Source: Shewanella psychrotolerans
GTDB taxonomy: Bacteria; Pseudomonadota; Gammaproteobacteria; Enterobacterales; Shewanellaceae
Assembly: GCF_019457595.1 (NCBI RefSeq)
Contig: NZ_CP080419.1
Span: 1,550,001 to 1,614,000 of the forward strand
DNA: 64,000 bases
Reading direction: 5' to 3'
A model generated the notes under the pieces. The model made no database searches and was not told the origin of the DNA. It saw only the letters and a list, made by a program, of their open reading frames with translations. Shown piece after piece: positions 8,264-16,540 of the stretch (positions are counted from its first letter, which is position 1; every line of letters begins with the position of its first letter). The position numbers and the translations under genes are program-made.

Positions 8264-9952
8264 ATGCAAAGCAAACTATTAGCCATGTTAACTTGCCTTA
8301 TGCTGTGCATTTCCGCTCAAGTTAATGCGGATATTCAGCTATTAGACAAGGATTGGTTGCCAACATCAGATAAACAGCAAGCGCGCTTTTATCTTAAACA
8401 ACCAATAGAGGTTATTAACGGCACTTTTAGTGTCGAGACCTATTATATCGACAGTGACAGAGTGCAGTTTAAGGGGACTATTCGAGGTGATGCCCTTGGC
8501 CTTACGGATAATGTGACTATAGGTGATTACCGATTTTTTCATCCTAATGGCAACTTGGCTGAGCATGGGCATTTTGATGAAAATGGCCGGCGACAAGGCT
8601 TAGTCAATATTTACGATCAAGATGGCGTACTCAATTGTGCCTGCCAGTTTGTAGATGATAAGCCCCAGGGAACACAGAAGGTTTTCTATCCTAACGGTCA
8701 ACTCAAAACGGAGCATTTCCTTGAACATGGTCAACTTTCTGGGAGTGAACGATTCTACTCCGCGGGCGGCAAGCTAAGAGGGATCCTCTGTCATAGTGGT
8801 GATTGCAGTGATCGTTATTTTGACGATACTGGTGAGCTTTATTTAGAGAGCCCCAAGAAAGCGGGACGTAAACATGGCATCGAAACCTATTGGAAACAGG
8901 GGCGGGTTGAAGTGACTCAGTCTTATCAAGATGGCAAGCAGCATGGCGATTACTTTGTGTATTACGATAATGGTCAAATTAAGCAGCACCATCAATGGTT
9001 AGATGGCGTTAAGGTGGGTAAGCAGTTGTCCTATTTTGATAACGGTAATCTTGCACAAAGCGATGTAACTGATGAGCAAGGACGACTCGTTTCATCTATT
9101 GAGTTCGATAAGCTCGGTAATAAACGACTGCACCAAGCGATCGCATATCAGGGAAAACAGAAACATCGAGTGACCCGTGAACGCTTTAAAGATGGACAAT
9201 TGCTTGAACGTAAGCAGCATGATTATTTTAAGCATTGGTGTCTCGAAGAGCATTTTTATCAAGATCGGCTTGTGGGCAGAGAGGAGTTATTAAATGGGCT
9301 GCGCACAGGGATGCACATCAGCTCATCTACTGCCTATAAAGGTAAAATCGCTAAGATCACTAAGCAGTTATACCGTGACGGTAAACGAAATGGATTGTTA
9401 GAAAGCCGCAATGATAAAGGAGAGGTTATTTTAAGCGGTGAATACCGTGATGACAAACAGGTTGGCCAGTGGATAAAGCGTGATGCCAAAATGATCACCA
9501 CGAGTCAATATAATCTAGCGGGGCAGCTCGATGGTGAGTATTTATCTAACAGTCCTTCTGGGCAGTTACTTGAGCGTATTTTTTATCGTCAAGGAAAGCT
9601 ATCGGGAAGCTTTGAGCGGCTATCGAGTAATGGTCAACAATATGAGCAAGGTCTGTATGTCGACGGTGTTAGGGATGGAGACTGGATCTTTGCTAATACG
9701 AGTAACCGTTATGATCCGACTCCGAACCCATATCGGCAATATTGGTATGGTCATTATGCTTTAGGCAAGCAGGTGGGGTCTTGGCAGCTGCGCACGGCCG
9801 AGAATTATATTATGGCTATTGAACATTATGATAAATTGGGCCTCAAGCACGGTAAACAGTATCAGTTCAATATTGACGGTTCACTGCGTGAGTATCTGCA
9901 CTATCATCACGGCGAAATCGATGATGGCCTCTCTTCTTTCCCTCACAATTAG
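8264..9952 (+). CDS. exported MORN/YwqK-repeat protein
   Basis: A 562-residue protein with a clear signal peptide (KLLAMLTCLMLCISAQVNA, probable cleavage after A22). The rest is mostly tandem repeats of about 20-24 residues with the pattern Y-x-x-NG-x-L ... Y-x-x-G-x-x-x-G, for example FYPNGQLKTEHFLEHGQLSG and YYDNGQIKQHHQWLDGVKVG. This is the MORN variant found in YwqK-type proteins. Automatic pipelines often call such proteins antitoxins, but the signal peptide argues against a cytoplasmic antitoxin. Six cysteines are present between residues 123 and 330. It follows the unknown exported protein by 12 bases and precedes the next repeat protein by 49 bases. Confidence 0.82.
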   Translation: MQSKLLAMLTCLMLCISAQVNADIQLLDKDWLPTSDKQQARFYLKQPIEVINGTFSVETYYIDSDRVQFKGTIRGDALGLTDNVTIGDYRFFHPNGNLAEHGHFDENGRRQGLVNIYDQDGVLNCACQFVDDKPQGTQKVFYPNGQLKTEHFLEHGQLSGSERFYSAGGKLRGILCHSGDCSDRYFDDTGELYLESPKKAGRKHGIETYWKQGRVEVTQSYQDGKQHGDYFVYYDNGQIKQHHQWLDGVKVGKQLSYFDNGNLAQSDVTDEQGRLVSSIEFDKLGNKRLHQAIAYQGKQKHRVTRERFKDGQLLERKQHDYFKHWCLEEHFYQDRLVGREELLNGLRTGMHISSSTAYKGKIAKITKQLYRDGKRNGLLESRNDKGEVILSGEYRDDKQVGQWIKRDAKMITTSQYNLAGQLDGEYLSNSPSGQLLERIFYRQGKLSGSFERLSSNGQQYEQGLYVDGVRDGDWIFANTSNRYDPTPNPYRQYWYGHYALGKQVGSWQLRTAENYIMAIEHYDKLGLKHGKQYQFNIDGSLREYLHYHHGEIDDGLSSFPHN

Positions 9953-10001
9953 TACAATGCTATCGCTGCAATGAATACGTGCAGATAACAAGGAAGCTTA
10001 A

Positions 10002-12311
10002 ATGAATTTTTACCCATCAACTCTCGCGGGCATTGCGTTAACTGCGGTCACACTCGTTAGTAGTCCAGTCATCGCATCACAAAAAATCTCTTCATTGATG
10101 GTCGAGGTGCGTCAGCAAGACGGCGTTGGATTCTACTATAACCTAGCAACTGGCATGGCCTTAGAGGGAGAGTTGGCAATAGTCAGAGATAATCAGGGCT
10201 ATACCTTAGGACAGTTTTCTCAAGGCTTGCCTAATGGCCGTTGGCAGGTGTTTTTGCCTAACAACCAAAAGTTAGTCGATGGTCATTACCTTAATGGTTA
10301 TCAAGATGGTCGCTGGCAGCTATTCAATCAAGCTGGGGCGTTGAGAGAAGTACAGCAATTTACCAAAGGTGTTCCAAGCGGTGAATGGGAGCAATATGAC
10401 TATCAAGGTAAGCTTGAGCAGCGTACTGACTATGTGGGCGGAGAAAAAACTAAGGTACAGCGTTTTTACGCCAGCGGAAAATTACGGGCAGAAGAGCACT
10501 ATGTTGACAATCTGCGTCATGGTGTGTGGGAGACATTTCACGAAAATGGCACGCTAGCTCAGCGTCAACAGTATACTAATCATCAATTGTCGGGCCCTTA
10601 TCTTGAGCAAAACAGTAAGGGACAAACACGAGTAAAAGGACAATATGACGCTAATGGTAAACGTCAGGGAGCTTGGTTAACCTTTTATGATGACGGTACA
10701 CCCGAGAGTAATAATGAATACCAAGCGGGTCTACAACATGGCACAGCACTAGAGTATTACCCCAATGGGCAGCTTTCTGTACAAGAGCGTTATAACAATG
10801 GTCGACGTGAGGGCGAGTACCTGCATTTTAATGACGATGGCACTAAGTTAGAGCAGGAACATTACCTTAATGGGCAGTTAGACGGCTTGCAGCGTTATTT
10901 TAACCTATCGGGTGTCCTCGATGGTGAGTTCAACTATAAGCAGGGTCTACAAGCGGGTTTACAGAAAACCTATTTTGATAATGGCAAACTCAAAAAAGTA
11001 TTTACTTACCACAGCGAAAAGCTTGCTGACAGCGGTCAGTATCCTCTTCACGGTCTTCAAGAGCGTTTTGATGAAGAAGGTAATCTAGTTTCAAGAAGTT
11101 ATTATGATATGGGACTCAAGGACGGCACCTTCGAATCATATCGTCAGGGAACCTTAGTCAAGCAAGAACAGTGGCTACAGGGCGAGCGTCACGGTGATTT
11201 CATTGCTTATTACACGAGTGGCAAAGTTCGCAGCTTAGATCAATATCAGCATAATGAGCAAACAGGTAAATCAGAGCGTTATTTTGAAGACGGCACGCTA
11301 AAAGAACGTGGAGAGCGCAAAGCGGGTCAATGGGTCGATAAATATGAATCTTTCTATGATAACGGCTCTCCACGAGAGTTGATTAATTATGCTTCGGAGA
11401 AACCTGATAGTCGTATGCGTTATCCCTATCATGGACACTTTGCGCGTTGGTATGCCAATGGTGATCTTAATGAGGAAGGGGAATATGTTAATGGTGAAAG
11501 AGAGGGGCTATGGAAGCAATATCAACAAGGAGTGCTTAGCCGCGAACAGAGTTTCAAGCAGGGCAAGCTCAACGGTAAATATGCAGAGTATTATCATGGG
11601 CGTCGACGCGCGGTAGGCGAGTACCTTGATGATAAAAAAAATGGTCAATGGGCAGAGTATCGTTATCAAGAAAATGATCCGACCTTTGGCAGTATCCCTG
11701 AAGGTAATATCTATCGTATTAGCCATTACAAATTAGATAAGTTAGACGGCGTCGTTGAGTATTACAGTTTCAACGAGGTACTTTACCGCAGTGAGATTTA
11801 TCAGGCTGGAAAGCAGACCGGATTCTTTAGTGAATTCTACGTCAGTAACGGCCAAGTCAAGCGTCAGGGAAAAATGAACAAAGGCAGACAAACTGGCTTA
11901 TGGGAAACCTGGTTTGAAGATGGCGTACTCGCCGTTAGTGCTGAATTTGTCGATGGGGAGCAACAGGGCAAACTGCTGGAGTATTACAGTAATGGTCAAC
12001 TTAAGCGCCAAGCAATTTATGATAACGGCAAGCTGAGTGGTGAGTTAACCCAATATTATCCAACGGGTAAGACTGAGTACCAAGAGCAGTGGTTAAAAGG
12101 GGTCAAGGACGGGCTGGCGAGCTATTTTCATACCAATGGCAAGCTATCGGAAAAAGGTAGCTACCTCAAAGACAGAAAAGAGGGACTTTGGCAGAGCTTT
12201 TGGCCTAATGGAGAAAAGCGTGTTGAGGGGAGTTACATCAGCAATCGGCAGTCAGGCGAATGGCACTATTATGATCAGTTTGGCAAGTTGATTAAGACGG
12301 AACATCATTAA
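10002..12311 (+). CDS. long exported MORN/YwqK-repeat protein (about 30 repeats)
   Basis: A 769-residue protein with a signal peptide (TLAGIALTAVTLVSSPVIA, cleavage near residue 26) followed almost entirely by about 30 MORN-like repeats of 22-24 residues. Typical units are YYPNGQLSVQERYNNGRREG and YYSNGQLKRQAIYDNGKLSG. The array would form a long extended beta-solenoid or hairpin stack; no catalytic domain is visible. A ribosome-binding site AAGGAAG lies ahead of the ATG. The stop overlaps the start of the next gene by one base (TAATG), which shows translational coupling. Probable location is the periplasm or outer surface; function is unknown. Confidence 0.85.
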   Translation: MNFYPSTLAGIALTAVTLVSSPVIASQKISSLMVEVRQQDGVGFYYNLATGMALEGELAIVRDNQGYTLGQFSQGLPNGRWQVFLPNNQKLVDGHYLNGYQDGRWQLFNQAGALREVQQFTKGVPSGEWEQYDYQGKLEQRTDYVGGEKTKVQRFYASGKLRAEEHYVDNLRHGVWETFHENGTLAQRQQYTNHQLSGPYLEQNSKGQTRVKGQYDANGKRQGAWLTFYDDGTPESNNEYQAGLQHGTALEYYPNGQLSVQERYNNGRREGEYLHFNDDGTKLEQEHYLNGQLDGLQRYFNLSGVLDGEFNYKQGLQAGLQKTYFDNGKLKKVFTYHSEKLADSGQYPLHGLQERFDEEGNLVSRSYYDMGLKDGTFESYRQGTLVKQEQWLQGERHGDFIAYYTSGKVRSLDQYQHNEQTGKSERYFEDGTLKERGERKAGQWVDKYESFYDNGSPRELINYASEKPDSRMRYPYHGHFARWYANGDLNEEGEYVNGEREGLWKQYQQGVLSREQSFKQGKLNGKYAEYYHGRRRAVGEYLDDKKNGQWAEYRYQENDPTFGSIPEGNIYRISHYKLDKLDGVVEYYSFNEVLYRSEIYQAGKQTGFFSEFYVSNGQVKRQGKMNKGRQTGLWETWFEDGVLAVSAEFVDGEQQGKLLEYYSNGQLKRQAIYDNGKLSGELTQYYPTGKTEYQEQWLKGVKDGLASYFHTNGKLSEKGSYLKDRKEGLWQSFWPNGEKRVEGSYISNRQSGEWHYYDQFGKLIKTEHH

Positions 12312-13381
12312 TGGTAAACCTACTTATTTACCGTTTAAAGGGTTCTTGGCGATTACTCAAGGTGAGTAGTGCTGCACTGGTCTCGGTGTTTGCATTAACT
12401 GCATGTAACTCGAAGGCAACCAGGCCGATAGATGAGCAAGAGTTAGCGCAGATAGAATGCACCACCTTTGAACGTTATGGTATTAGCTTTAAAGAGAACT
12501 GCTTAATCGGTTATCAAGGGCAGCCCTTTACGGGCATTATGGTGAGTGGCGACCCTGCAAGCTATTTTAGTGCAACTCAATATCGAGATGGCAAAAGAGA
12601 TGGTTTTAGCTTTGCAGCCAAAGGCAGTCACTTGTCGTCCCAAGGATGGTATATCAACGGCTTGCGAGATGGCGAACATATAAGATATCGCGATGACAGC
12701 GATAAATTATTGAGTCGTGAAGTGTATGGCGCTGATCAAAAACTAGCGGTTTACATTTATGGTCTCAATGGCATTATTGACCGTTACGTACGATATGAAA
12801 ACGGCGAAAATGTCGAGTCAATCATCTATGATAAAGGCAGAGAATGGATGCACACCTTCATTGAGGAAGGTGAGCAAAGGGTACGTAAGTTAACCTATTT
12901 TGACAATGAATCGCTAAAGAGTACTGCGCTTTTTCGTAACCAAGATCTTAAGATGTTGGCAGAAACAACTTACTTTGCAGATGGTAAGATCAGAACACAA
13001 TTTGACTATGATAAAGCGTCAAATGGTGCTCAGTTTGATACTTATTGGCCAAATGGCCAGCGTCAATCACAGCAACATTATGGTTATCATCCTCTTATTG
13101 TGCTTCATGGCAAACAGCTGAGTTTTTGCAATAGCAATGGTCAATTGGAAGCGATACGACATTACCAGATGGGGGGTGAACATGGGGTGTTCAAGGAGTT
13201 CTATTGTAATGGCCAGCATAGAGTAACTAAGCGCTACCAGCAGGGCATTATTATCGACAAAGAGGTTAAAACCTATAGTGATACAGGTCATTTGCTGATA
13301 AGCCAAACCCTAGATGGTAAGGGCAAAGTACTGCAATCGTTATATTATGATGAATCTGGTCAAGTAACGTTTCAACAGTAG
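12311..13381 (+). CDS. MORN-repeat lipoprotein
   Basis: A 356-residue protein with a lipobox: the hydrophobic stretch SSAALVSVFALTAC ends in a cysteine near residue 32, followed by NSKATR, so it should be lipidated and membrane-anchored. The mature part carries divergent MORN-type repeats (YRDGKRDGFSF, YINGLRDGEHIRY, YWPNGQRQSQQHY, YCNGQHRVTKRYQQG) and several cysteines. Its start overlaps the preceding stop by one base. As the last gene of the cluster, it may anchor the other exported repeat proteins to the membrane; this is inference. The N-region before the hydrophobic core is long (about 17 residues), and a GTG at 12362 is an alternative start with a poorer ribosome-binding site. Confidence 0.8.
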   Translation: MVNLLIYRLKGSWRLLKVSSAALVSVFALTACNSKATRPIDEQELAQIECTTFERYGISFKENCLIGYQGQPFTGIMVSGDPASYFSATQYRDGKRDGFSFAAKGSHLSSQGWYINGLRDGEHIRYRDDSDKLLSREVYGADQKLAVYIYGLNGIIDRYVRYENGENVESIIYDKGREWMHTFIEEGEQRVRKLTYFDNESLKSTALFRNQDLKMLAETTYFADGKIRTQFDYDKASNGAQFDTYWPNGQRQSQQHYGYHPLIVLHGKQLSFCNSNGQLEAIRHYQMGGEHGVFKEFYCNGQHRVTKRYQQGIIIDKEVKTYSDTGHLLISQTLDGKGKVLQSLYYDESGQVTFQQ

Positions 13382-13397
13382 GTTAACGTTAGCTGTA

Positions 13398-13408
13398 GGG
13401 GGGGGGGG
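13398..13408. repeat. homopolymeric tract of eleven G
   Basis: Eleven consecutive G, 17 bases after the stop of the MORN lipoprotein gene and 87 bases before the next start. Tracts of this length slip readily during replication and are also error-prone in sequencing. Confidence 0.9.
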
Positions 13409-13453
13409 ATGATAACTTTAGGCGGCTATGATGTGGCAAGCTAATACCAATGA

Positions 13454-13475
13454 GGTCGATTTGTATAAATCGACC
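13454..13475. promoter_or_regulatory. perfect 9-bp inverted repeat, candidate operator or hairpin
   Basis: GGTCGATTT and AAATCGACC are separated by GTAT. The repeat lies 20 bases before the GTG of the next gene. It could be a protein-binding palindrome or a small RNA hairpin; there is no T-run after it, so it is not a classical terminator. Confidence 0.45.
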
Positions 13476-13494
13476 CAGATTAAGTAGGTGAAGA

Positions 13495-13770
13495 GTGGCA
13501 TTAAAACCTAAACCAACGATGGCGATGTTGCAGCTCATCGAGCAGGTTAAGCTGGAGTTGCCGCTAGATGAACCTGCTAATTTTGTCTGTGGTCCTGAGG
13601 GTACTTGTATCGGTTGCCCTAAAAAGTTACTCGAGTTAGTTGATAGTGAATTGTCTTACTGGGAAGCCGCCATTGCCAATGGGGATACCCCGCTGCTGGG
13701 TGACATCTCCCGTTTTGGTAAACTCTGTAAAAACGTCAGGCGCGGGTTAAAACGAAGCGGGGTTTTATAG
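13495..13770 (+). CDS. small conserved-looking cysteine-containing protein, function unknown
   Basis: A 91-residue protein not assigned to a family. It has a cysteine motif C-x5-C-x2-C within FVCGPEGTCIGCPKKLLE and a fourth cysteine in GKLCKNVRRGLKR, so a zinc or iron-sulfur site is possible. There is no signal peptide; the C-terminus is basic. The GTG start follows TAGGTGAAGA. It ends in front of convergent avtA, from which it is separated by overlapping hairpins. Confidence 0.6.
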   Translation: MALKPKPTMAMLQLIEQVKLELPLDEPANFVCGPEGTCIGCPKKLLELVDSELSYWEAAIANGDTPLLGDISRFGKLCKNVRRGLKRSGVL

Positions 13771-13799
13771 AGTAACAAAGAGGCCGCGCATTAGGGGCT

Positions 13800-13835
13800 G
13801 CCTAGCTTATTGCTAGGCGCGCCAAGCCTAGTTTT
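13800..13835 (+). terminator. terminator region with mutually exclusive hairpins
   Basis: GCCTAGC (13800-13806) can pair with GCTAGGC (13812-13818), or CTAGGC (13813-13818) can pair with GCCTAG (13826-13831), which is followed by TTTT. The second form is a plausible plus-strand terminator between the convergent genes. Confidence 0.5.
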
Positions 13836-13841
13836 CGGTAA

Positions 13842-15092
13842 TTAACCCGCTGCGTAGGCCTTAAGTACCTCTTCGGCGATAATGGCGATGCCAGCACGCA
13901 TCTGTGTTTCATCTTGCACATAGTTCATGCGCAAACATTGTTGTGCATGTTGCCAGGACGATTTTTGTCCAAAAAAGAAGTATTCCCCGGGGACAATCAG
14001 CACGCCTCGAGCCTTGAGTCTGTTATAGAGCTCCATGGTACTAATAGGCAATTGTTCAAACCAAAGCCAGAGAAACATAGCGCCCTCAGGTTTATGGATT
14101 TTAAACCTTTCATCCATTATTGATTGCTGTAATAGCGATACCGCAAATTGCGATTTTTGCTGATAAAAGGGTTTAATCACAGTTTCACTCAAGCGCAACA
14201 GGTCCCCCGATTTGATCATCTGATCGGCTATGGCGGGGCCTACGCCACCAGGGGCAAGACTGACGATAGCATTCAAGTTAGCCAGTGCGGTGGTGATGGT
14301 TTCATTGGCGATGACTATGCCACAGCGCACGCCGGGTAAGCCGAGTTTGGATAAGCTCATGCACAATACTGTGTTGCGGTTCCAAAACGGTGTTACCTCT
14401 TCAAAGATAATGTTGGGAAATGGTGTGCCATAGGCGTTGTCGATGATAAGCGGAATATTGTTTTCTTGGGCTAATCTGTCCAACTTAACTATTTCATCGT
14501 CGGTCAGTACATTGCCTGTAGGATTGGTGGGGCGTGAGACACAGATGGCCGCTATTGAGTCGTCGATGCTTAGGCTATCAAAGTCCACATGGTATTTAAA
14601 CATGCGGTTGTCTAGCATCTGGATATCGGGGCGATAGGAGACAAAAATATCATCATCGAGTCCTGCGTCACTGTAACCGATATATTCGGGTGTGAGAGGT
14701 AACAGAATCTTCTTATGACTACCGTCTGATTGAGTGCCAGCAAACAGGTTAAAGAGGTAGAAAAACGCACTCTGGCTCCCATTGGTTAGGCTAATATTTT
14801 TCTCGGTGATCTCCCAGCCATAGGTATCACGCAATAACTGAGCTAAGGATGTGAGAAAGCCATTTTTACCCTGTGGACCATCATAATTGCCTAAGGCGGC
14901 AACTAGCTCACCATTTTTCAACATATCGGCGCTAACTTGGTGAAAGTAATCCTGCATCGCAGGGATAGCTGCGGGGTTGCCACCGCCGAGCATAATCGCC
15001 CCAGGTGTTCGCAGGCCATCATTGAGATCGTCCATCAAACGGGTAATACCAGAATAACGAGTAAACTTCTCTCCAAACTTTGAAAATTGCAT
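13842..15092 (-). CDS. avtA: valine-pyruvate aminotransferase
   Basis: A 416-residue PLP-dependent fold-type I aminotransferase closely resembling E. coli AvtA (417 residues), which interconverts valine plus pyruvate with 2-ketoisovalerate plus alanine. The matching landmarks run in order: FTRYSGITRLMDDLNDGLRT, IMLGGGNPAAIP, NYDGPQGK, LTNGSQSAFFYLFNLFAG, PTNPTGNV, the PLP lysine in SLSKLGLPG near residue 249, SLAPGGVGPA and RMNYV. The ATG at 15092 is chosen because AAGGTG lies nine bases upstream and the protein then begins MQFSKFG like its relatives. A GTG at 15104 overlaps that ribosome-binding site. It appears monocistronic. Confidence 0.93.
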   Translation of the reverse strand: MQFSKFGEKFTRYSGITRLMDDLNDGLRTPGAIMLGGGNPAAIPAMQDYFHQVSADMLKNGELVAALGNYDGPQGKNGFLTSLAQLLRDTYGWEITEKNISLTNGSQSAFFYLFNLFAGTQSDGSHKKILLPLTPEYIGYSDAGLDDDIFVSYRPDIQMLDNRMFKYHVDFDSLSIDDSIAAICVSRPTNPTGNVLTDDEIVKLDRLAQENNIPLIIDNAYGTPFPNIIFEEVTPFWNRNTVLCMSLSKLGLPGVRCGIVIANETITTALANLNAIVSLAPGGVGPAIADQMIKSGDLLRLSETVIKPFYQQKSQFAVSLLQQSIMDERFKIHKPEGAMFLWLWFEQLPISTMELYNRLKARGVLIVPGEYFFFGQKSSWQHAQQCLRMNYVQDETQMRAGIAIIAEEVLKAYAAG

Positions 15093-15394
15093 TGCGCCGA
15101 ACACCTTGAAAACTAAAACTTCCTAATAATGATGCCTGTAGTAACAAGATTTTATGGTAAACGCACATGTTTTTTGAATTTTAGTCAGCGTATTTGCGGG
15201 ACATCATGTTTTACTGTAAAAATTGGCTACTATTACTGTGCGATGGCGAATAAATCTTGGTCGGTCTGCTGTTGGTGACAGCGGAAGAATAATAGTACGC
15301 TCACCGCGTAACTTCATTGCCATCTGTCGCTGCATTTCTTACTATAACTGTCATTAGATACGTTCGTATCCTCCTCATTTTTAAACGAGAACTG

Positions 15395-16540
15395 ATGAAA
15401 TTTATCCATACTTCGGACTGGCATATCGGTCGTCAGCTACATAATCAAAGTTTGCTGGACGATCAGCGTCACGTGTTAGCGCAGATCATCGAATTAGCCG
15501 AGGCGAACCAAGTCGATGCCATAGTGGTGGCTGGCGATATTTACGATCGCTCTGTGCCGCCCGCCAACGCCGTGGCTTTGCTCGATGATGTGCTTAATCA
15601 AGTGGTCAATGAGCTCGGTATTCCTGCCATCTTAATTGCCGGCAACCACGATGGGCATGAACGGTTAGGCTTTGCTTCGCGGCAGATGTTGGGCAGTGGC
15701 CTGCATATCATTGGGCCTATTAGTAACACTGTTCGGCCGATTAAACTGACTAGCCCTAGTGGTGATGCGCTATTTTATCCGCTGCCCTATGTTGAACCCG
15801 CGACGGTGCGTCATCTATTTGATTGTGATGTGTCTAGCCATGAAGAAGCGATGGCAAAGTTGCTTGAGCAAGTCAGTGATCACGATAGTCAAGGTTTGCC
15901 AAAGGTGGTGATTAGTCATTGTTTCTTAGATGGCGGCAGTGAGTCAGATTCAGAGCGCCCCTTGAGTATTGGCGGTGCTGACAAAATATCGCCAAGTTTA
16001 TTCGCTGAATATTCCTACACGGCACTCGGTCATCTGCATGGGCCGCAGTACAAAGGGGAGGAGCACATTCGCTATTCAGGCTCAATTTTAAAATACTCGT
16101 TTAGCGAGCAGCATCAAAATAAATCGGTCACGTTGGTTGAAATCGACGCGTCGGGAAAGGCGAGTATTGAGCTATTGCCGTTAACGCCAATGCGTGACGT
16201 GCGTATTATCGAGGGGCTGCTTGACGAGCTGTTAACTCAAGGGGTTAATGATCCTCATCGAGAGGATTATTTGATGGTGCGCTTAGCCGATAAAAGCGCC
16301 ATTTTAGATGCTATGGGCAAATTACGAACGGTTTATCCTAATGTGTTGCATCTCGAGCGCACAGGGCTGATGGCGCAAAGTGACCAGCTTGCCATTCGAA
16401 GCGATCACATTAAAAAAGGCGAGTTTGAGATGTTTAGCGATTTTTTTAGTCAGGTCGCTGGTGAGTCGATGAGTGACGAGCAGCAACAGTTAATGACGGA
16501 TATTCTCGACAGCTTGCATAAAGCGGAGGATACCCAATGA
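15395..16540 (+). CDS. sbcD: SbcD nuclease subunit of the SbcCD (Mre11-type) complex
   Basis: A 381-residue Mre11-family phosphoesterase. The manganese-binding motifs appear in order: TSDWHIG (residues 7-13), VVAGDIYDRS, ILIAGNHDGHERLG, VVISHCFLDGG and TALGHLHGPQ. With SbcC it cleaves DNA hairpins and processes blocked double-strand ends. The ATG at 15395 gives the family N-terminus MKFIHTSDWH; the frame is open further upstream but lacks family similarity there. The last four bases overlap the sbcC start (ATGA), so the two are translationally coupled. The 290 bases upstream, to avtA, hold the divergent promoters; I see no further gene there. Confidence 0.95.
   Translation: MKFIHTSDWHIGRQLHNQSLLDDQRHVLAQIIELAEANQVDAIVVAGDIYDRSVPPANAVALLDDVLNQVVNELGIPAILIAGNHDGHERLGFASRQMLGSGLHIIGPISNTVRPIKLTSPSGDALFYPLPYVEPATVRHLFDCDVSSHEEAMAKLLEQVSDHDSQGLPKVVISHCFLDGGSESDSERPLSIGGADKISPSLFAEYSYTALGHLHGPQYKGEEHIRYSGSILKYSFSEQHQNKSVTLVEIDASGKASIELLPLTPMRDVRIIEGLLDELLTQGVNDPHREDYLMVRLADKSAILDAMGKLRTVYPNVLHLERTGLMAQSDQLAIRSDHIKKGEFEMFSDFFSQVAGESMSDEQQQLMTDILDSLHKAEDTQ

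Noticed and set aside
8264..13381. YwqK-family antitoxins of a toxin-antitoxin system
   Set aside because: The proteins have signal peptides or a lipobox, are very long and have no adjacent toxin; only the repeat type is shared with such annotations.
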